Below the pieces are notes generated by a model. That model was not told where the DNA came from. It saw nothing but the letters and a program-made list of their open reading frames with translations, and ran no database searches. Positions 1-7,245 of a stretch of DNA of 64,000 nucleotides are shown here, piece after piece. The stretch is from Marinobacter sp. SS13-12. GTDB taxonomy: Bacteria; Pseudomonadota; Gammaproteobacteria; Pseudomonadales; Oleiphilaceae. How positions within the stretch are numbered: position 1 is the first letter of the stretch; each line of letters begins with the position of its first letter. The DNA is taken from positions 573,655 through 637,654 of the forward strand of contig NZ_JASSUA010000002.1 of NCBI RefSeq assembly GCF_030227115.1, written 5' to 3'. Made by a program: the position numbers and the translations under genes.

Positions 1-1916
1 AATAAATGGGCGGCATATTCGAACAGCATGGCCCGGTTCGGCAGACCCGTTAATGGGTCATGCAATGACGCATGCCGTATTTCTTCGTCGGCCTGTTTGC
101 GCTCGGTTATATCCCTGAAAAAAACCGCAAGCCCACCGTCAAGGGCAGGGTAAGCTCTTACTTCCAGCCATTTCTGGTTATCGTCGGGAGTTGTAAGGGA
201 GAATTCCATTGCGGCCGGTTCTCCGGTCTCTCTGACCCGGGTATACAGCTCTTCGACCGCCGTGCCTTGCTGCTCAGGCCAAACCTCCCAAAGGTTTCTA
301 CCGATCACCTCAGGAGCGGGTTGGTGGCTGATGCGTTCCGCCTCGGCATTGAACTGGGTCATCGTCCAATCGGCGGACATTGCGGCAAAGCCTTCGGTCA
401 TGCTGTTCAGAATGTATCGGCTGTAGTCCCGCTCCCGGCGAAGCTCCGCCTGCGCACGGGCAGATTCAACAGCAGCCCAGGTCCGGTCTACCACGTCTTC
501 AGCCAGGGCAATTTCCTTTGCGGTCCAATGGTGGACTTCCGAGTCATGAACCCCCAGCAGTACCCGTAACGAGCCGGCTTTCATGACCGGTACCGCCAGG
601 ACCGCCTTTATCCCCCTCTCCAGGTAGGCGTTTGCATAATCGGCCGAGCGTTCGTCAGCGATGACGTCGCCGAGCACAAACACCTCTCCGGCGCGAATTT
701 GAGCCGCCACCACCGGGCCGAATTCTTCCAGCGGCAACTCGTCCCCAACCATTGAGACTGCGCCTTCACTTGTCCATCCTGGCATCACTGTTACGGTTTC
801 GCCGGACTTTGAAACGTCCCCGTAGAATACCCGGGTCACACCCAGAAACTCGCCTAATAAGGCGGTGGCAGCAGCTGTAATCTCATCGGGGTCAGCCAGC
901 GAACGCAGGCTGTCCGTTAATTTCAAACGAAAACTATTCCGCCGCTCGCTCTCTTTCTGGTGGTCCAGAGTTTCAGCCAGTTCACGGTTGACCCGTTCCA
1001 ACTCCTCCTGGGTCAGAACCTGATCAGTGACGTCTGTGCCCTCTGCGAAGACGCCGCTGATTTTGCCGTCCGGCCCCCAGAGCGGTTGGTACACAAAGTC
1101 AAGAATGCGCTCATTTACCGGACCCCCGGGCGTCACCTGTACACCGTACTGCGCGTTGTTTGCCCTATAGGTGGTGCCGGTAGCGTATACATGGTCCAGA
1201 ATATCCTCAAAGCCCTGTTCAACCGCATCCGGCAGTGCTTCCCGGATGGTTTTACCCAACACTGGCCGATGACCAATTAACTGCGCGTGGCTGGGATTGG
1301 CGATTTCGTAGCGATGCTCCGGGCCACTCAGATAAACCATGAAAGCAGAAGCATGGTTGAACATCTGGCTCAGAAGATCGCATTCGGGATTGAACACAGG
1401 CGGGGCGCATTCCTGGTCCGTGGCTTCAGTGCAGACAGAAAGAACACCGCCAATACGCCAGGAGGCAGCTTCTTCTTCTTCGAGTGGAGTAAGACTGAAT
1501 GTCCAATGACCGTATTTCTGTTGGCCGTAGCGTGTATAGGGGAGTTTATAGTTGAGCTGTTTGATCGGGCCTTTGCCCCTCATAACCTGTTCAACGTCTG
1601 TGCCAATGACGGGCCAGGCCTCTTTCCATACTTCTCTTGCTGGCCGACCCAGAGCGTGGGGGTGTCGTTCGGGCCCCAGCGCCTGTCGGAAAGTATTGTT
1701 ATAGAGGCACAACGCTTCCTGACCCCAGAAGATCATCATCGGTTGTTCCAGGTTAAGCATGAGGCGCACGGCCGTGCGAAGAGATTGCGGCCACTGGTGG
1801 GGTGAGCCAAGGGGGCTCGTGTGCCAATCATGGTGGCGTAACAACTCACCCATCTCGCCCCCACCTGAGAGGAATTCAAGTGCGGAGGTGGCGGTCCTGC
1901 CTGCTTTATCTGACAT
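1..1916 (-). CDS. PAS/GAF sensor diguanylate cyclase, 3' end cut by window edge
   Basis: I translated this gene by hand from the complement; it is open from the ATG at 1916 to the window edge (638 codons), so its C-terminus is missing. Visible order: a PAS-like N-terminal region (residues about 20-160) opening with a W-x-PLG-x-WP-SLRTAV type motif, a second PAS (about 175-290), a short coiled linker, a GAF region (about 315-460), a third PAS (about 475-590) ending in FFRDITERK, and the start of a GGDEF domain recognised by HDPLTGLPNR about 20 codons before the edge. No membrane segment is seen, so it is probably cytoplasmic. The family makes cyclic di-GMP; the GGDEF active site itself, and any EAL domain after it, lie outside the window. 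Before the element inserted, this gene would have lain just beyond the tRNA-Arg 3' end. Confidence 0.85.
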   Translation of the reverse strand, partial: MSDKAGRTATSALEFLSGGGEMGELLRHHDWHTSPLGSPHQWPQSLRTAVRLMLNLEQPMMIFWGQEALCLYNNTFRQALGPERHPHALGRPAREVWKEAWPVIGTDVEQVMRGKGPIKQLNYKLPYTRYGQQKYGHWTFSLTPLEEEEAASWRIGGVLSVCTEATDQECAPPVFNPECDLLSQMFNHASAFMVYLSGPEHRYEIANPSHAQLIGHRPVLGKTIREALPDAVEQGFEDILDHVYATGTTYRANNAQYGVQVTPGGPVNERILDFVYQPLWGPDGKISGVFAEGTDVTDQVLTQEELERVNRELAETLDHQKESERRNSFRLKLTDSLRSLADPDEITAAATALLGEFLGVTRVFYGDVSKSGETVTVMPGWTSEGAVSMVGDELPLEEFGPVVAAQIRAGEVFVLGDVIADERSADYANAYLERGIKAVLAVPVMKAGSLRVLLGVHDSEVHHWTAKEIALAEDVVDRTWAAVESARAQAELRRERDYSRYILNSMTEGFAAMSADWTMTQFNAEAERISHQPAPEVIGRNLWEVWPEQQGTAVEELYTRVRETGEPAAMEFSLTTPDDNQKWLEVRAYPALDGGLAVFFRDITERKQADEEIRHASLHDPLTGLPNRAMLFEYAAHL

Positions 1917-2068
1917 AATCCACTGTGGGTCTTGAGAGTAGGCTTTCAAACCAGCTTAGCACATAGAGGTTGGGGCGGATGTTTACAAATTTATAAGGAT
2001 GGGGCCTCCTATAAAACTGTCTTAACGAGCTGGGGTGTGCTGGTCTAGAGATCGGTGCGGAAGGGTAA

Positions 2069-2086
2069 TTGGTACCCCCGGCAGGA
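2069..2086. repeat. Distal attachment repeat
   Basis: This is identical over 18 bp to the tRNA-Arg 3' end at 7246-7263 and in the same orientation. The match stops at the next base (T here, C in the tRNA). There is no tRNA body next to it, so it is the fragment copy made by integration. Confidence 0.85.
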
Positions 2087-2153
2087 TTGGTTACCTGTTT
2101 ATGGGTGGTCAAGGTATTGAATAATAAGGCTCAAAACTGTGATGGCTTCTTAA

Positions 2154-2173
2154 TGTATCACACCTTGTATCAC
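2154..2173. repeat. Paired TGTATCAC repeats, distal end
   Basis: TGTATCAC occurs at 2154-2161 and 2166-2173, 12 bp start to start, about 70 bp inside the distal attachment repeat. The same octamer occurs twice at the integrase end (7158 and 7181) in the same orientation. Paired direct repeats flanking the core sites are typical arm-type binding sites for tyrosine integrases. The binding role is inferred. Confidence 0.6.
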
Positions 2174-2196
2174 GAGTTGTACCGCAGAATACAGCT

Positions 2197-3279
2197 TCAA
2201 AGGTTTGGGTCTTGACCCTCTCTACGAATGTGATCGAGCTCCTGGAGGTACTTTGTGCCAGCCGTTCTGTTTAGTTTTTTGAACTCTCGGATTTTCCCTT
2301 CCAGGCTTCTGATTCGCTTTTCTATGGATTCTCTTGTTTGGCTAGGGTCATGGAGGTCATTTCTGAGGTGGTGAAGCATTGACCTCAACAGGTGTTTCCG
2401 CTCTTTACCGGCAGTTGGGCGGCCCGAGTTAACGATGACGTTGTGCACTCTTTGTTGTCGGTTCCGGTCCATTACCTCTGTTTTCCGAGTCTTGATCTTC
2501 AAGCCGTTAGCTAAGAATACTTTCTGCGATGCCCGGACGATCTTGTTTTTCTGTGCTGAGCTCAGTCGACAGGTGGTAGACACAACGATGTCATCCACAT
2601 ATCGGCTGTACCTGATGCCATCCTTTTCCAATTGTTGAACTATCACTGGCTCGACTCTCCATAGAGCGAGGTTTGCCAAAAAGGATGATGTAGGAGAGCC
2701 TTGTACCAGTCCGCCTTGATACGTAGTCAGTTTGGTTAGAACATCTGATACATCTTCTGAGAACAGGAAGAGGTCTCTCCAAACGGCATACACGAGCTCT
2801 TCTCGAATAGAGGGGAAGAAGTTAGTGGCATCAATTCGGATGACCGTCCCTTGTCCTGAGTGCCTTCTAGCGTTGATAAGATAGTTGGCTTCTGCTGATC
2901 TAAGTTCCGATTCCGGTGTCCCTTCTCTTGACTTCGATAGGGAGCCGGTCAGGTATGGAGGGTAATAACAGTTCCTGAGGATGTGACTGTTGACGCGTTG
3001 CAGTATTGGTTTCAGCGGTTGCTTGAGACTGAAAATTTCCCGCACAGTCCCGTCAGGTTTGCCTTCCCGCGAATGTAGCTTATGGTAAGGCCCCGTATCG
3101 GATGCAATCTTACGAAGACATTCAATGTCCGTTTGAAGAGCAGCTTCTAATGCTTCTCCGGAGGATATCCGCTTAGCTCGGTATCTAGGCGAGAGACCTC
3201 TCGGACGAAGCCTTAATGAGTTCGCTGGTGACTTGCTTGAGCTCACTGCGAGTTTCCTTTGATAGGGATGAAAGTTCAT
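2197..3279 (-). CDS. Retron-like reverse transcriptase
   Basis: This is a 360-residue RNA-directed DNA polymerase. Numbered from the ATG at 3279: motif A RIDATNFFPSI with catalytic D150; LVQGSPTSS at 191-199 (fingers/palm motif); YVDD at 227-230 with the catalytic aspartate pair; and HNVIVN at 279-284, where retron enzymes usually have a VTG..VN motif. The tail is helical and charged, with no endonuclease, maturase or protease domain, and the size fits retron enzymes. A GTG at 3246 has a better ribosome site (AAGGA, 8 bases away) and would give 349 residues; from the ATG the gene overlaps the HTH gene by 95 bases. It is the last gene of the leftward cluster. Assignment to the retrons rather than another bacterial RT group rests on the motifs and the structured leader, not on a phylogeny. 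Confidence 0.85.
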   Translation of the reverse strand: MNFHPYQRKLAVSSSKSPANSLRLRPRGLSPRYRAKRISSGEALEAALQTDIECLRKIASDTGPYHKLHSREGKPDGTVREIFSLKQPLKPILQRVNSHILRNCYYPPYLTGSLSKSREGTPESELRSAEANYLINARRHSGQGTVIRIDATNFFPSIREELVYAVWRDLFLFSEDVSDVLTKLTTYQGGLVQGSPTSSFLANLALWRVEPVIVQQLEKDGIRYSRYVDDIVVSTTCRLSSAQKNKIVRASQKVFLANGLKIKTRKTEVMDRNRQQRVHNVIVNSGRPTAGKERKHLLRSMLHHLRNDLHDPSQTRESIEKRIRSLEGKIREFKKLNRTAGTKYLQELDHIRREGQDPNL

Positions 3280-3481
3280 CACCAGATGCAAGGAAAACGA
3301 GAAGGCTGGCGGGAATTCCTAGCGCTTCGGATATCTTCTCGATCGACGCCAATGTGGGTTCCCGTTCCCCCTGAATAATGAGCGTCAGGTACGAAACTGA
3401 GATTCCTGCATCTTGAGCGAGCTTGCTCTTGGTATACCCTTTGAGCACTCTACATTGTTCAATAGCTGACCCAAGGTTCAT
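3185..3481 (-). CDS. XRE-family HTH protein paired with the RT
   Basis: This 98-residue protein has an N-terminal Cro/C1-type helix-turn-helix (about residues 4-62). The pattern is SKLAQDAGISVSYLTLIIQG then EREPTLASIEKISEALGIP, followed by SLLVFLAS and a charged helical tail. The ATG at 3481 is chosen because GAGG sits 9 bases upstream; an upstream TTG at 3523 overlapping the previous stop is the alternative. The gene follows the 84-aa gene by 38 bases and overlaps the start of the RT, so the three are probably co-transcribed and translationally coupled. It could repress the cassette, or be a retron accessory protein; HTH partners have been described for some retron types. The sequence does not tell which. 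Confidence 0.8.
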   Translation of the reverse strand: MNLGSAIEQCRVLKGYTKSKLAQDAGISVSYLTLIIQGEREPTLASIEKISEALGIPASLLVFLASGDELSSLSKETRSELKQVTSELIKASSERSLA

Positions 3482-3519
3482 GGGTTTGGTCCTCGAAAAT
3501 AGATAAGAGGTCTGGGGCG

Positions 3520-3774
3520 TCAATTCAAGTTCCGGAAGAATTCAGCTACCTCCGGAAGAACCTTCACAATGGAGCCAAGGCTGACTAGGCAATCGGTTAT
3601 CAAAGCCTGCCTTTTCGCCTCTGAAACTTCATTGCGATGTGCTGACCGGATATTCTCAATCAGCTCATCAAGTTCATTACCGACTTGACTGCTATACCCT
3701 GGCTTCCCTTTCAGCTCTTTTTTCAAGCGCGTCAACAGCGCTTCAACACTAGTACTGCTCAGTTGATCTTTCAT
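3520..3774 (-). CDS. Small helical protein of unknown function, first in RT cassette
   Basis: I do not recognise this 84-residue protein. The ATG at 3774 has GGAG 9 bases upstream (GGAGAAAGAGCAATG). It appears all-helical: a charged N-terminal half with lysine-rich (RLKKELKGK) and acidic (ELDELIENI) segments, then a more hydrophobic stretch ending in SIVKVLPEVAEFFRNLN. There is no signal peptide, cysteine pair or known catalytic motif. It is the first gene after the structured leader and is followed by the HTH and RT genes. In a retron-like cassette it is a candidate effector or an msDNA/RT-binding partner, but that is inference from position only. The short length, good ribosome site and tight spacing argue that it is a real gene. 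Confidence 0.65.
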   Translation of the reverse strand: MKDQLSSTSVEALLTRLKKELKGKPGYSSQVGNELDELIENIRSAHRNEVSEAKRQALITDCLVSLGSIVKVLPEVAEFFRNLN

Positions 3775-3821
3775 TGCTCTTTCTCCGGTTGCGACGCGGA
3801 TGCGCCTGCTCCCGATACACA

Positions 3822-4009
3822 AACCAAGTCGCTATGCCGAGAAAGGACATAGAGGATGAAGGAAGCCAGAGTCCCAGACCTCTACCTAGCAGCGTTGCTG
3901 CTCCCTGCTGCTCCCCCTCGCTACGTGGCGCTCGGCACTATGGCTAAGGTCAGCGTGCGCTGTGCGGGAGAGCTTGCCGACCCCAATGGTTGCGGGTCAT
4001 GACTTGGTT
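3822..4009 (-). ncRNA. Candidate msr-msd RNA of the retron-like cassette
   Basis: Read on the minus strand, this 188-nt leader starts with AACCAAGTC (4009-4001) and ends with its exact complement GACTTGGTT (3830-3822), matching the a1/a2 closing repeats of retron RNAs. Just inside a1 is a hairpin of GACCC/GGGTC plus CAA/TTG with a 3-nt loop (3998-3979). A 7-bp pair TGCCGAG (3937-3931) and CTCGGCA (3841-3835) closes a long irregular stem ending four bases (TAGC) before a2. That stem holds a tandem 10-mer (two copies of GGGAGCAGCA on this strand) and a perfect AGCAGC/GCTGCT hairpin (3888-3902). Order (a1, short hairpin, long stem, a2), size and position upstream of the operon fit msr-msd. The branching G was not identified, and pairing was done by eye. 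Confidence 0.5.
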
Positions 4010-4067
4010 AAAGCAATGATCAACTGTTAAAGAGCCGCTTCCGGGCGAAACACCCGTCCACACTTTG

Positions 4068-4096
4068 ATGATGCATAGAGTTTTGCTGAGAGTCAA
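4068..4096 (-). promoter_or_regulatory. Putative promoter for the RT cassette
   Basis: On the minus strand TTGACT (4096-4091) is followed after 17 bases by CATCAT (4073-4068), five and four matches to the sigma-70 hexamers. Transcription would start near 4060 and run through the structured leader into the 84-aa gene. Just upstream is a TTTTCT/AGAAAA dyad (4100-4123) that could bind a regulator. Confidence 0.35.
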
Positions 4097-4194
4097 GGAA
4101 AGTTTTCTGTCAGAAAAATTTGAGCCCCATCTATCATGCCGGTGTTCGCGTGATTTACCCCCCGTACCCCGTCCACGAGTCTCCAGTTGCAACG

Positions 4195-4297
4195 TAGGGG
4201 TCTTTCTCTGACCACATACCATACCCCGTGACCCCTAGCCTCATCTCCAGTCATATCGCTGGTACGTTTTAGGTACACCTGAACAGAACCACTGTTC
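4195..4297. repeat. Inverted repeats between divergent cassette and recombinase
   Basis: Two perfect dyads lie in the otherwise non-coding spacer: TAGGGGTC (4195-4202) with GACCCCTA (4230-4237), and GAACAG (4281-4286) with CTGTTC (4292-4297). Between them AGGTACACCT (4271-4280) is a short palindrome. They lie upstream of both divergent promoters and could be operators or recombinase sites; no protein can be assigned to them. Confidence 0.4.
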
Positions 4298-4312
4298 CTG
4301 CCTGTTGATGAT

Positions 4313-4356
4313 GGTTCGATAATTCTGTTGACAGACCCAAAGCGAACCGTCAATAT
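4313..4356 (+). promoter_or_regulatory. Putative promoter and dyad for the serine recombinase gene
   Basis: TTGACA (4328-4333), a 17-base spacer and CAATAT (4351-4356) form a sigma-70-like promoter 37 bases before the recombinase ATG. It is embedded in two dyads: GGTTCG (4313-4318) with CGAACC (4343-4348), and TCTGT/ACAGA overlapping the -35 box, which suggests repression of the gene. Confidence 0.5.
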
Positions 4357-4392
4357 GAAACTACTCAAACCGAACCGGAGTGGTAGCCAAGC

Positions 4393-5016
4393 ATGTACGT
4401 CAGGGCATATCTCAGAGCATCAACCAAGGAGCAGGACGCAGAGCGGGCAAGGGAGCAGGTGGAGAGTTTCGCGCAAGAGCGGGGTCTGACCATTGCTGCC
4501 TTCTATGTTGAGAACGAATCAGGGGCCAGCCTCAAACGTCCTGAGTTGTTCCGCCTGCTAAAGGACAGTAAGCCGGGGGACATTCTCTTGGTGGAACAGG
4601 TAGACCGTCTGAGCCGTCTGAACGCTGAGGACTGGGACAGCCTGAAGCGGATGATCACAGACCGTGGTGTCCGTGTGGTGGCCCTAGACCTCCCGACGTC
4701 TTGGATGATGATGAGGTCAGACGACGAGCTAACAGCCAGGATGATGGATGCCTTGAATAGCATGATGCTGGATATGCTGGCGGCGATTGCACGGAAGGAC
4801 TTTGCAGACAGGCGTAGGCGTCAGGCTCAGGGCATCAAGAAGGCCAAGGCTGAGGGGAAGTATAGGGGCCGTCCTGCTGACAGTGAGAGGCACCAAGTCA
4901 TTGCTGAGATGATCGACAAAGGGATGAGTTGGTCGCAGGTAACCAAGGCTACTGGGGCGTCACGGTCTACCATCTCCCGAGTGCTGAATGATCGCAGGGT
5001 AACGATTACGGAATGA
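4393..5016 (+). CDS. Serine recombinase (resolvase/invertase family)
   Basis: This 207-residue protein has an N-terminal resolvase catalytic domain. The nucleophile is probably Ser10 in YLRASTKEQD, followed by R-rich AERAREQ and the DRLSRL motif typical of the family. After the long helix KDFADRRRRQAQGIKKAKAEG and GKYRGRP comes a C-terminal HTH (WSQVTKATGASRSTISRVLN). The length fits small resolvases/invertases, not large phage integrases. GGAG lies 12 bases before the ATG at 4393. It is transcribed away from the RT cassette. It might resolve dimers, invert a segment, or act as a DNA-binding regulator. No matched inverted sites were found that would define an invertible segment. Confidence 0.9.
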   Translation: MYVRAYLRASTKEQDAERAREQVESFAQERGLTIAAFYVENESGASLKRPELFRLLKDSKPGDILLVEQVDRLSRLNAEDWDSLKRMITDRGVRVVALDLPTSWMMMRSDDELTARMMDALNSMMLDMLAAIARKDFADRRRRQAQGIKKAKAEGKYRGRPADSERHQVIAEMIDKGMSWSQVTKATGASRSTISRVLNDRRVTITE

Positions 5017-5729
5017 CGAAGTTACGTTGTGGGTCTGATGTCCTCCCCCCGGTCTTTTTGATGGGCTGGAGGGCATGCTGAGGCGTAACTATCAGGGTTC
5101 CTCCGGCTCTCTGTGGGCTGTTTCGTGTCCAGGGTGACCTTCTTATAATTCGGCTTCAGTAGGTGCTGTGGGCTCTCTGAGGAGGTCTGCAAGCGTAGGC
5201 GCTCCATGTTCTCAGGGACTCTGGTCTGACTCACAATTGATCAATATATCTACAGTTCTTGTTGGGAAATGACCCTCTGAAGGCCTTCTGCCGCAAGGGC
5301 TGAATAATGTCGTACCTAAGGGGAAGCCCAGAGATCATAACTATAAGTTAGGCATCTCGTTCCCTGACCACTAGTTCCGTTACCTCTCCTTCCTCATACC
5401 TATAGTCTAACTCGTGGTTAGACCCCTGGTTCCAGCTTGGAGTCAAACTACGGGCCCGTGTCTGTGGTGTTCTCCAAGTCAGTCAGAGGATGTGTTCACG
5501 AGCCTTTGCCTATGGCTGAGTAGAACCATTGAGGTCATCAGCAGTACCAGTTCAGTGACCCCTGGTGATAACTCTGGGTGTGACCCTGAGGCAGCGATCA
5601 GAACGACTGTATGCCCTTGCTCAGTGTCTTGAGCCAGAGCCCTTGTAAGTTCCTGACCTCATGAGAGGAGCAGAACCAGTTAACTATCATCTTGGTCTCA
5701 AGCCAAGCGCCCCACCTCTTGCCATACTT
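5017..5729. other. Gene-poor stretch inside the element
   Basis: I see no recognisable gene in these 713 bases; the short open frames have no credible ribosome site or family match. Present are a 10-bp palindrome ATTGATCAAT (5236-5245) and a 10-mer GACCCCTGGT repeated at 5421-5430 and 5557-5566. Rightward transcripts crossing it would end at the terminator at 5732-5771. It could hold recombinase sites, a non-coding RNA or decayed genes. Confidence 0.4.
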
Positions 5730-7115
5730 TCAGCCCAACTCTCGGTTAACCCCGTAGGTTGGGCTTTTTTTCTGACTCAGGGGTGAACTGCCGGTTGTGA
5801 GGTCTCCGACTGGAATAACGACTTTCAATAGGTCACCCTGCTTTCGCTTCAACATGCGACCTATGCCGTAGGTGTCATCCATATCCCCAGCGCCATGACC
5901 CTGAATCTCATCCCGTATGTCCTTGGTCACGTCAGCGTTACGTAGCCTGTCCTTCATCGCATGCCGGAAACTGTGGGAAGTGAGTCCCCACGGTCTCAAG
6001 CGTTTGTTCACGGCTGCCGACGCTGAGTCATTGCCCCTTGGTTTGGCATAGTTGGGAAACAACCACTCATGCTTACCACGGTGAGACGCTATGGCCTGCC
6101 TTGCTGCATGGAGAGCAACCCCGACAAGTGGAACAAAACGCGGCCTACAGTCGTTCTTGAGTGTCCGCCACTCGTTATCCTTGAGGTCGATGTGAGGTGT
6201 CTCATGGTCAAGCACAACGTCCGCCAGCTTGAGGCCTGAGATTTCGCCTACTGACGCGCCAGTCTCCAGTTGCATCAAAATTATGAGAGCAGTGGGTGAG
6301 GGGTCATCCAAGAACTTTACGACAATCTCCCTCAGTTCCGTATCACTGGGAACCTTCTTGTCCTTTGCGTCTTTGCCTTCGTTCTGGATGCTGACCGAGC
6401 GGAATGGGTTAGACCTGTTCGCCTCAGTCTCGGTAATGCACGTTTGGGCAATAGCCCTAAGCTGATTCAGTTCACGCCTGACGGTTCCTGTCGCCATGCC
6501 GTCTGCCAGCCTATGATCAATGTAAGACCTGACGTGCGAGCGTTTGAGGTCAGCGAAGGATATATCACCAGTGACCCCGACGAACTGGCTCCAGTAGCGA
6601 CGACACCGCTCGATAAACTGAGGGTCATTGCCCTTCGTGTGGTGCTGCTCGTAGTAGGTGAAGACCCCTGATAACCGTAGTTCCTGTGGATTCTGTAACC
6701 GCTTCAGGGTCTCTTGTTCAACAGGGGTCAGAAACTCTTCGACAGGTGCATGCTCGTAGGTTTCCCAGCATTGGCCGGCGTATGCCTGCCTTTTGGGTTC
6801 AGCCACCGCATCAACGAAGGAATCGGGGTCCTGGTAACGCTCAGCCATGCGGGAGGCCGCTTCTATGGTCTCACTAGGGGTCAGGCTCCTGTCCTGACTG
6901 AGTGCCGCGAACTCGGCCTTGTACGTCCGAGCCAGTCGTTCAGCTTTACGCATGGCTTCCAGTTCGTCTGAGGTCCTCAACGACTTGCGTAGGCTCTGCC
7001 TGCCGTAGTGAGACACCAGTTCAGTGGGGATGCGCATGACAAACTGCCAGACGTTGCCACGCTTCTGAAGGTAATTGGTTTTGATGGACAAGGCATAACC
7101 CAACTTCACTATCAC
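5730..7115 (-). CDS. Tyrosine site-specific integrase of the element
   Basis: This 461-residue phage-type integrase starts at a GTG (7115) with GGAG 9 bases upstream. The N-terminus (YLQKRGNVWQFVMRIP, residues 15-30) is the arm-binding-type domain found in related proteobacterial integrases. A core-binding helix region follows (about 145-245), then the catalytic domain (about 255-420). Catalytic residues seen are K320 (TLKNDCRPRFVPL), H381 and R384 (HSFRH), H407 (GHG) and Tyr416 (DDTYGIG). The usual first arginine, in TGxRxxE, is replaced: the sequence reads TGASVGEI with Ser288 there. The gene lies beside the tRNA-Arg attachment site and presumably integrates and excises the element. Its last codons overlap a plus-strand terminator. 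Confidence 0.92.
   Translation of the reverse strand: MIVKLGYALSIKTNYLQKRGNVWQFVMRIPTELVSHYGRQSLRKSLRTSDELEAMRKAERLARTYKAEFAALSQDRSLTPSETIEAASRMAERYQDPDSFVDAVAEPKRQAYAGQCWETYEHAPVEEFLTPVEQETLKRLQNPQELRLSGVFTYYEQHHTKGNDPQFIERCRRYWSQFVGVTGDISFADLKRSHVRSYIDHRLADGMATGTVRRELNQLRAIAQTCITETEANRSNPFRSVSIQNEGKDAKDKKVPSDTELREIVVKFLDDPSPTALIILMQLETGASVGEISGLKLADVVLDHETPHIDLKDNEWRTLKNDCRPRFVPLVGVALHAARQAIASHRGKHEWLFPNYAKPRGNDSASAAVNKRLRPWGLTSHSFRHAMKDRLRNADVTKDIRDEIQGHGAGDMDDTYGIGRMLKRKQGDLLKVVIPVGDLTTGSSPLSQKKSPTYGVNRELG
5732..5771 (+). terminator. Rho-independent terminator, rightward
   Basis: AGCCCAAC (5732-5739) pairs perfectly with GTTGGGCT (5758-5765), followed by a run of T to 5771. The T-run is on the plus strand only, so it ends transcripts coming from the serine recombinase side. 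It lies inside the last codons of the oppositely oriented integrase gene. Confidence 0.8.
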
Positions 7116-7157
7116 TGCATACCGCTCCTACAATGGGAACCGGCAATCTACGGCTGA

Positions 7158-7188
7158 TGTATCACGCCGTGTTGCCACTTTGTATCAC
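7158..7188. repeat. Paired TGTATCAC repeats, integrase end
   Basis: TGTATCAC occurs at 7158-7165 and 7181-7188, between the integrase start and the attachment site, in the same orientation as the pair at 2154-2173. These are probable integrase arm sites. They also overlap the integrase upstream region, so binding could repress the gene. Confidence 0.6.
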
Positions 7189-7245
7189 AGTGAGCCTATG
7201 GAATATCGTTCAAGACCTTGAAAAAGCAGGGTTTCTCGCGAAACT

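Noticed and set aside
1906..2112. Leftward 68-codon frame across the distal attachment repeat
   Set aside because: No ribosome site or motif, and it overlaps the start of the GGDEF-sensor gene in another frame.
2197..3279. RT as part of a diversity-generating retroelement or a group II intron
   Set aside because: No template/variable repeat pair, no target gene with a variable C-terminus, no intron ribozyme domain V sequence seen, and no maturase or endonuclease domain.
3950..4368. Two leftward open frames (3950-4222 and 4093-4368)
   Set aside because: They overlap each other and the structured leader, need weak starts (TTG or none with a ribosome site) and resemble no family; the region is better read as RNA and control sequence.
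5022..5632. Short open frames at 5022-5234 (minus) and 5414-5632 (plus)
   Set aside because: No ribosome site, unusual composition and no motif; probably chance frames in a non-coding stretch.
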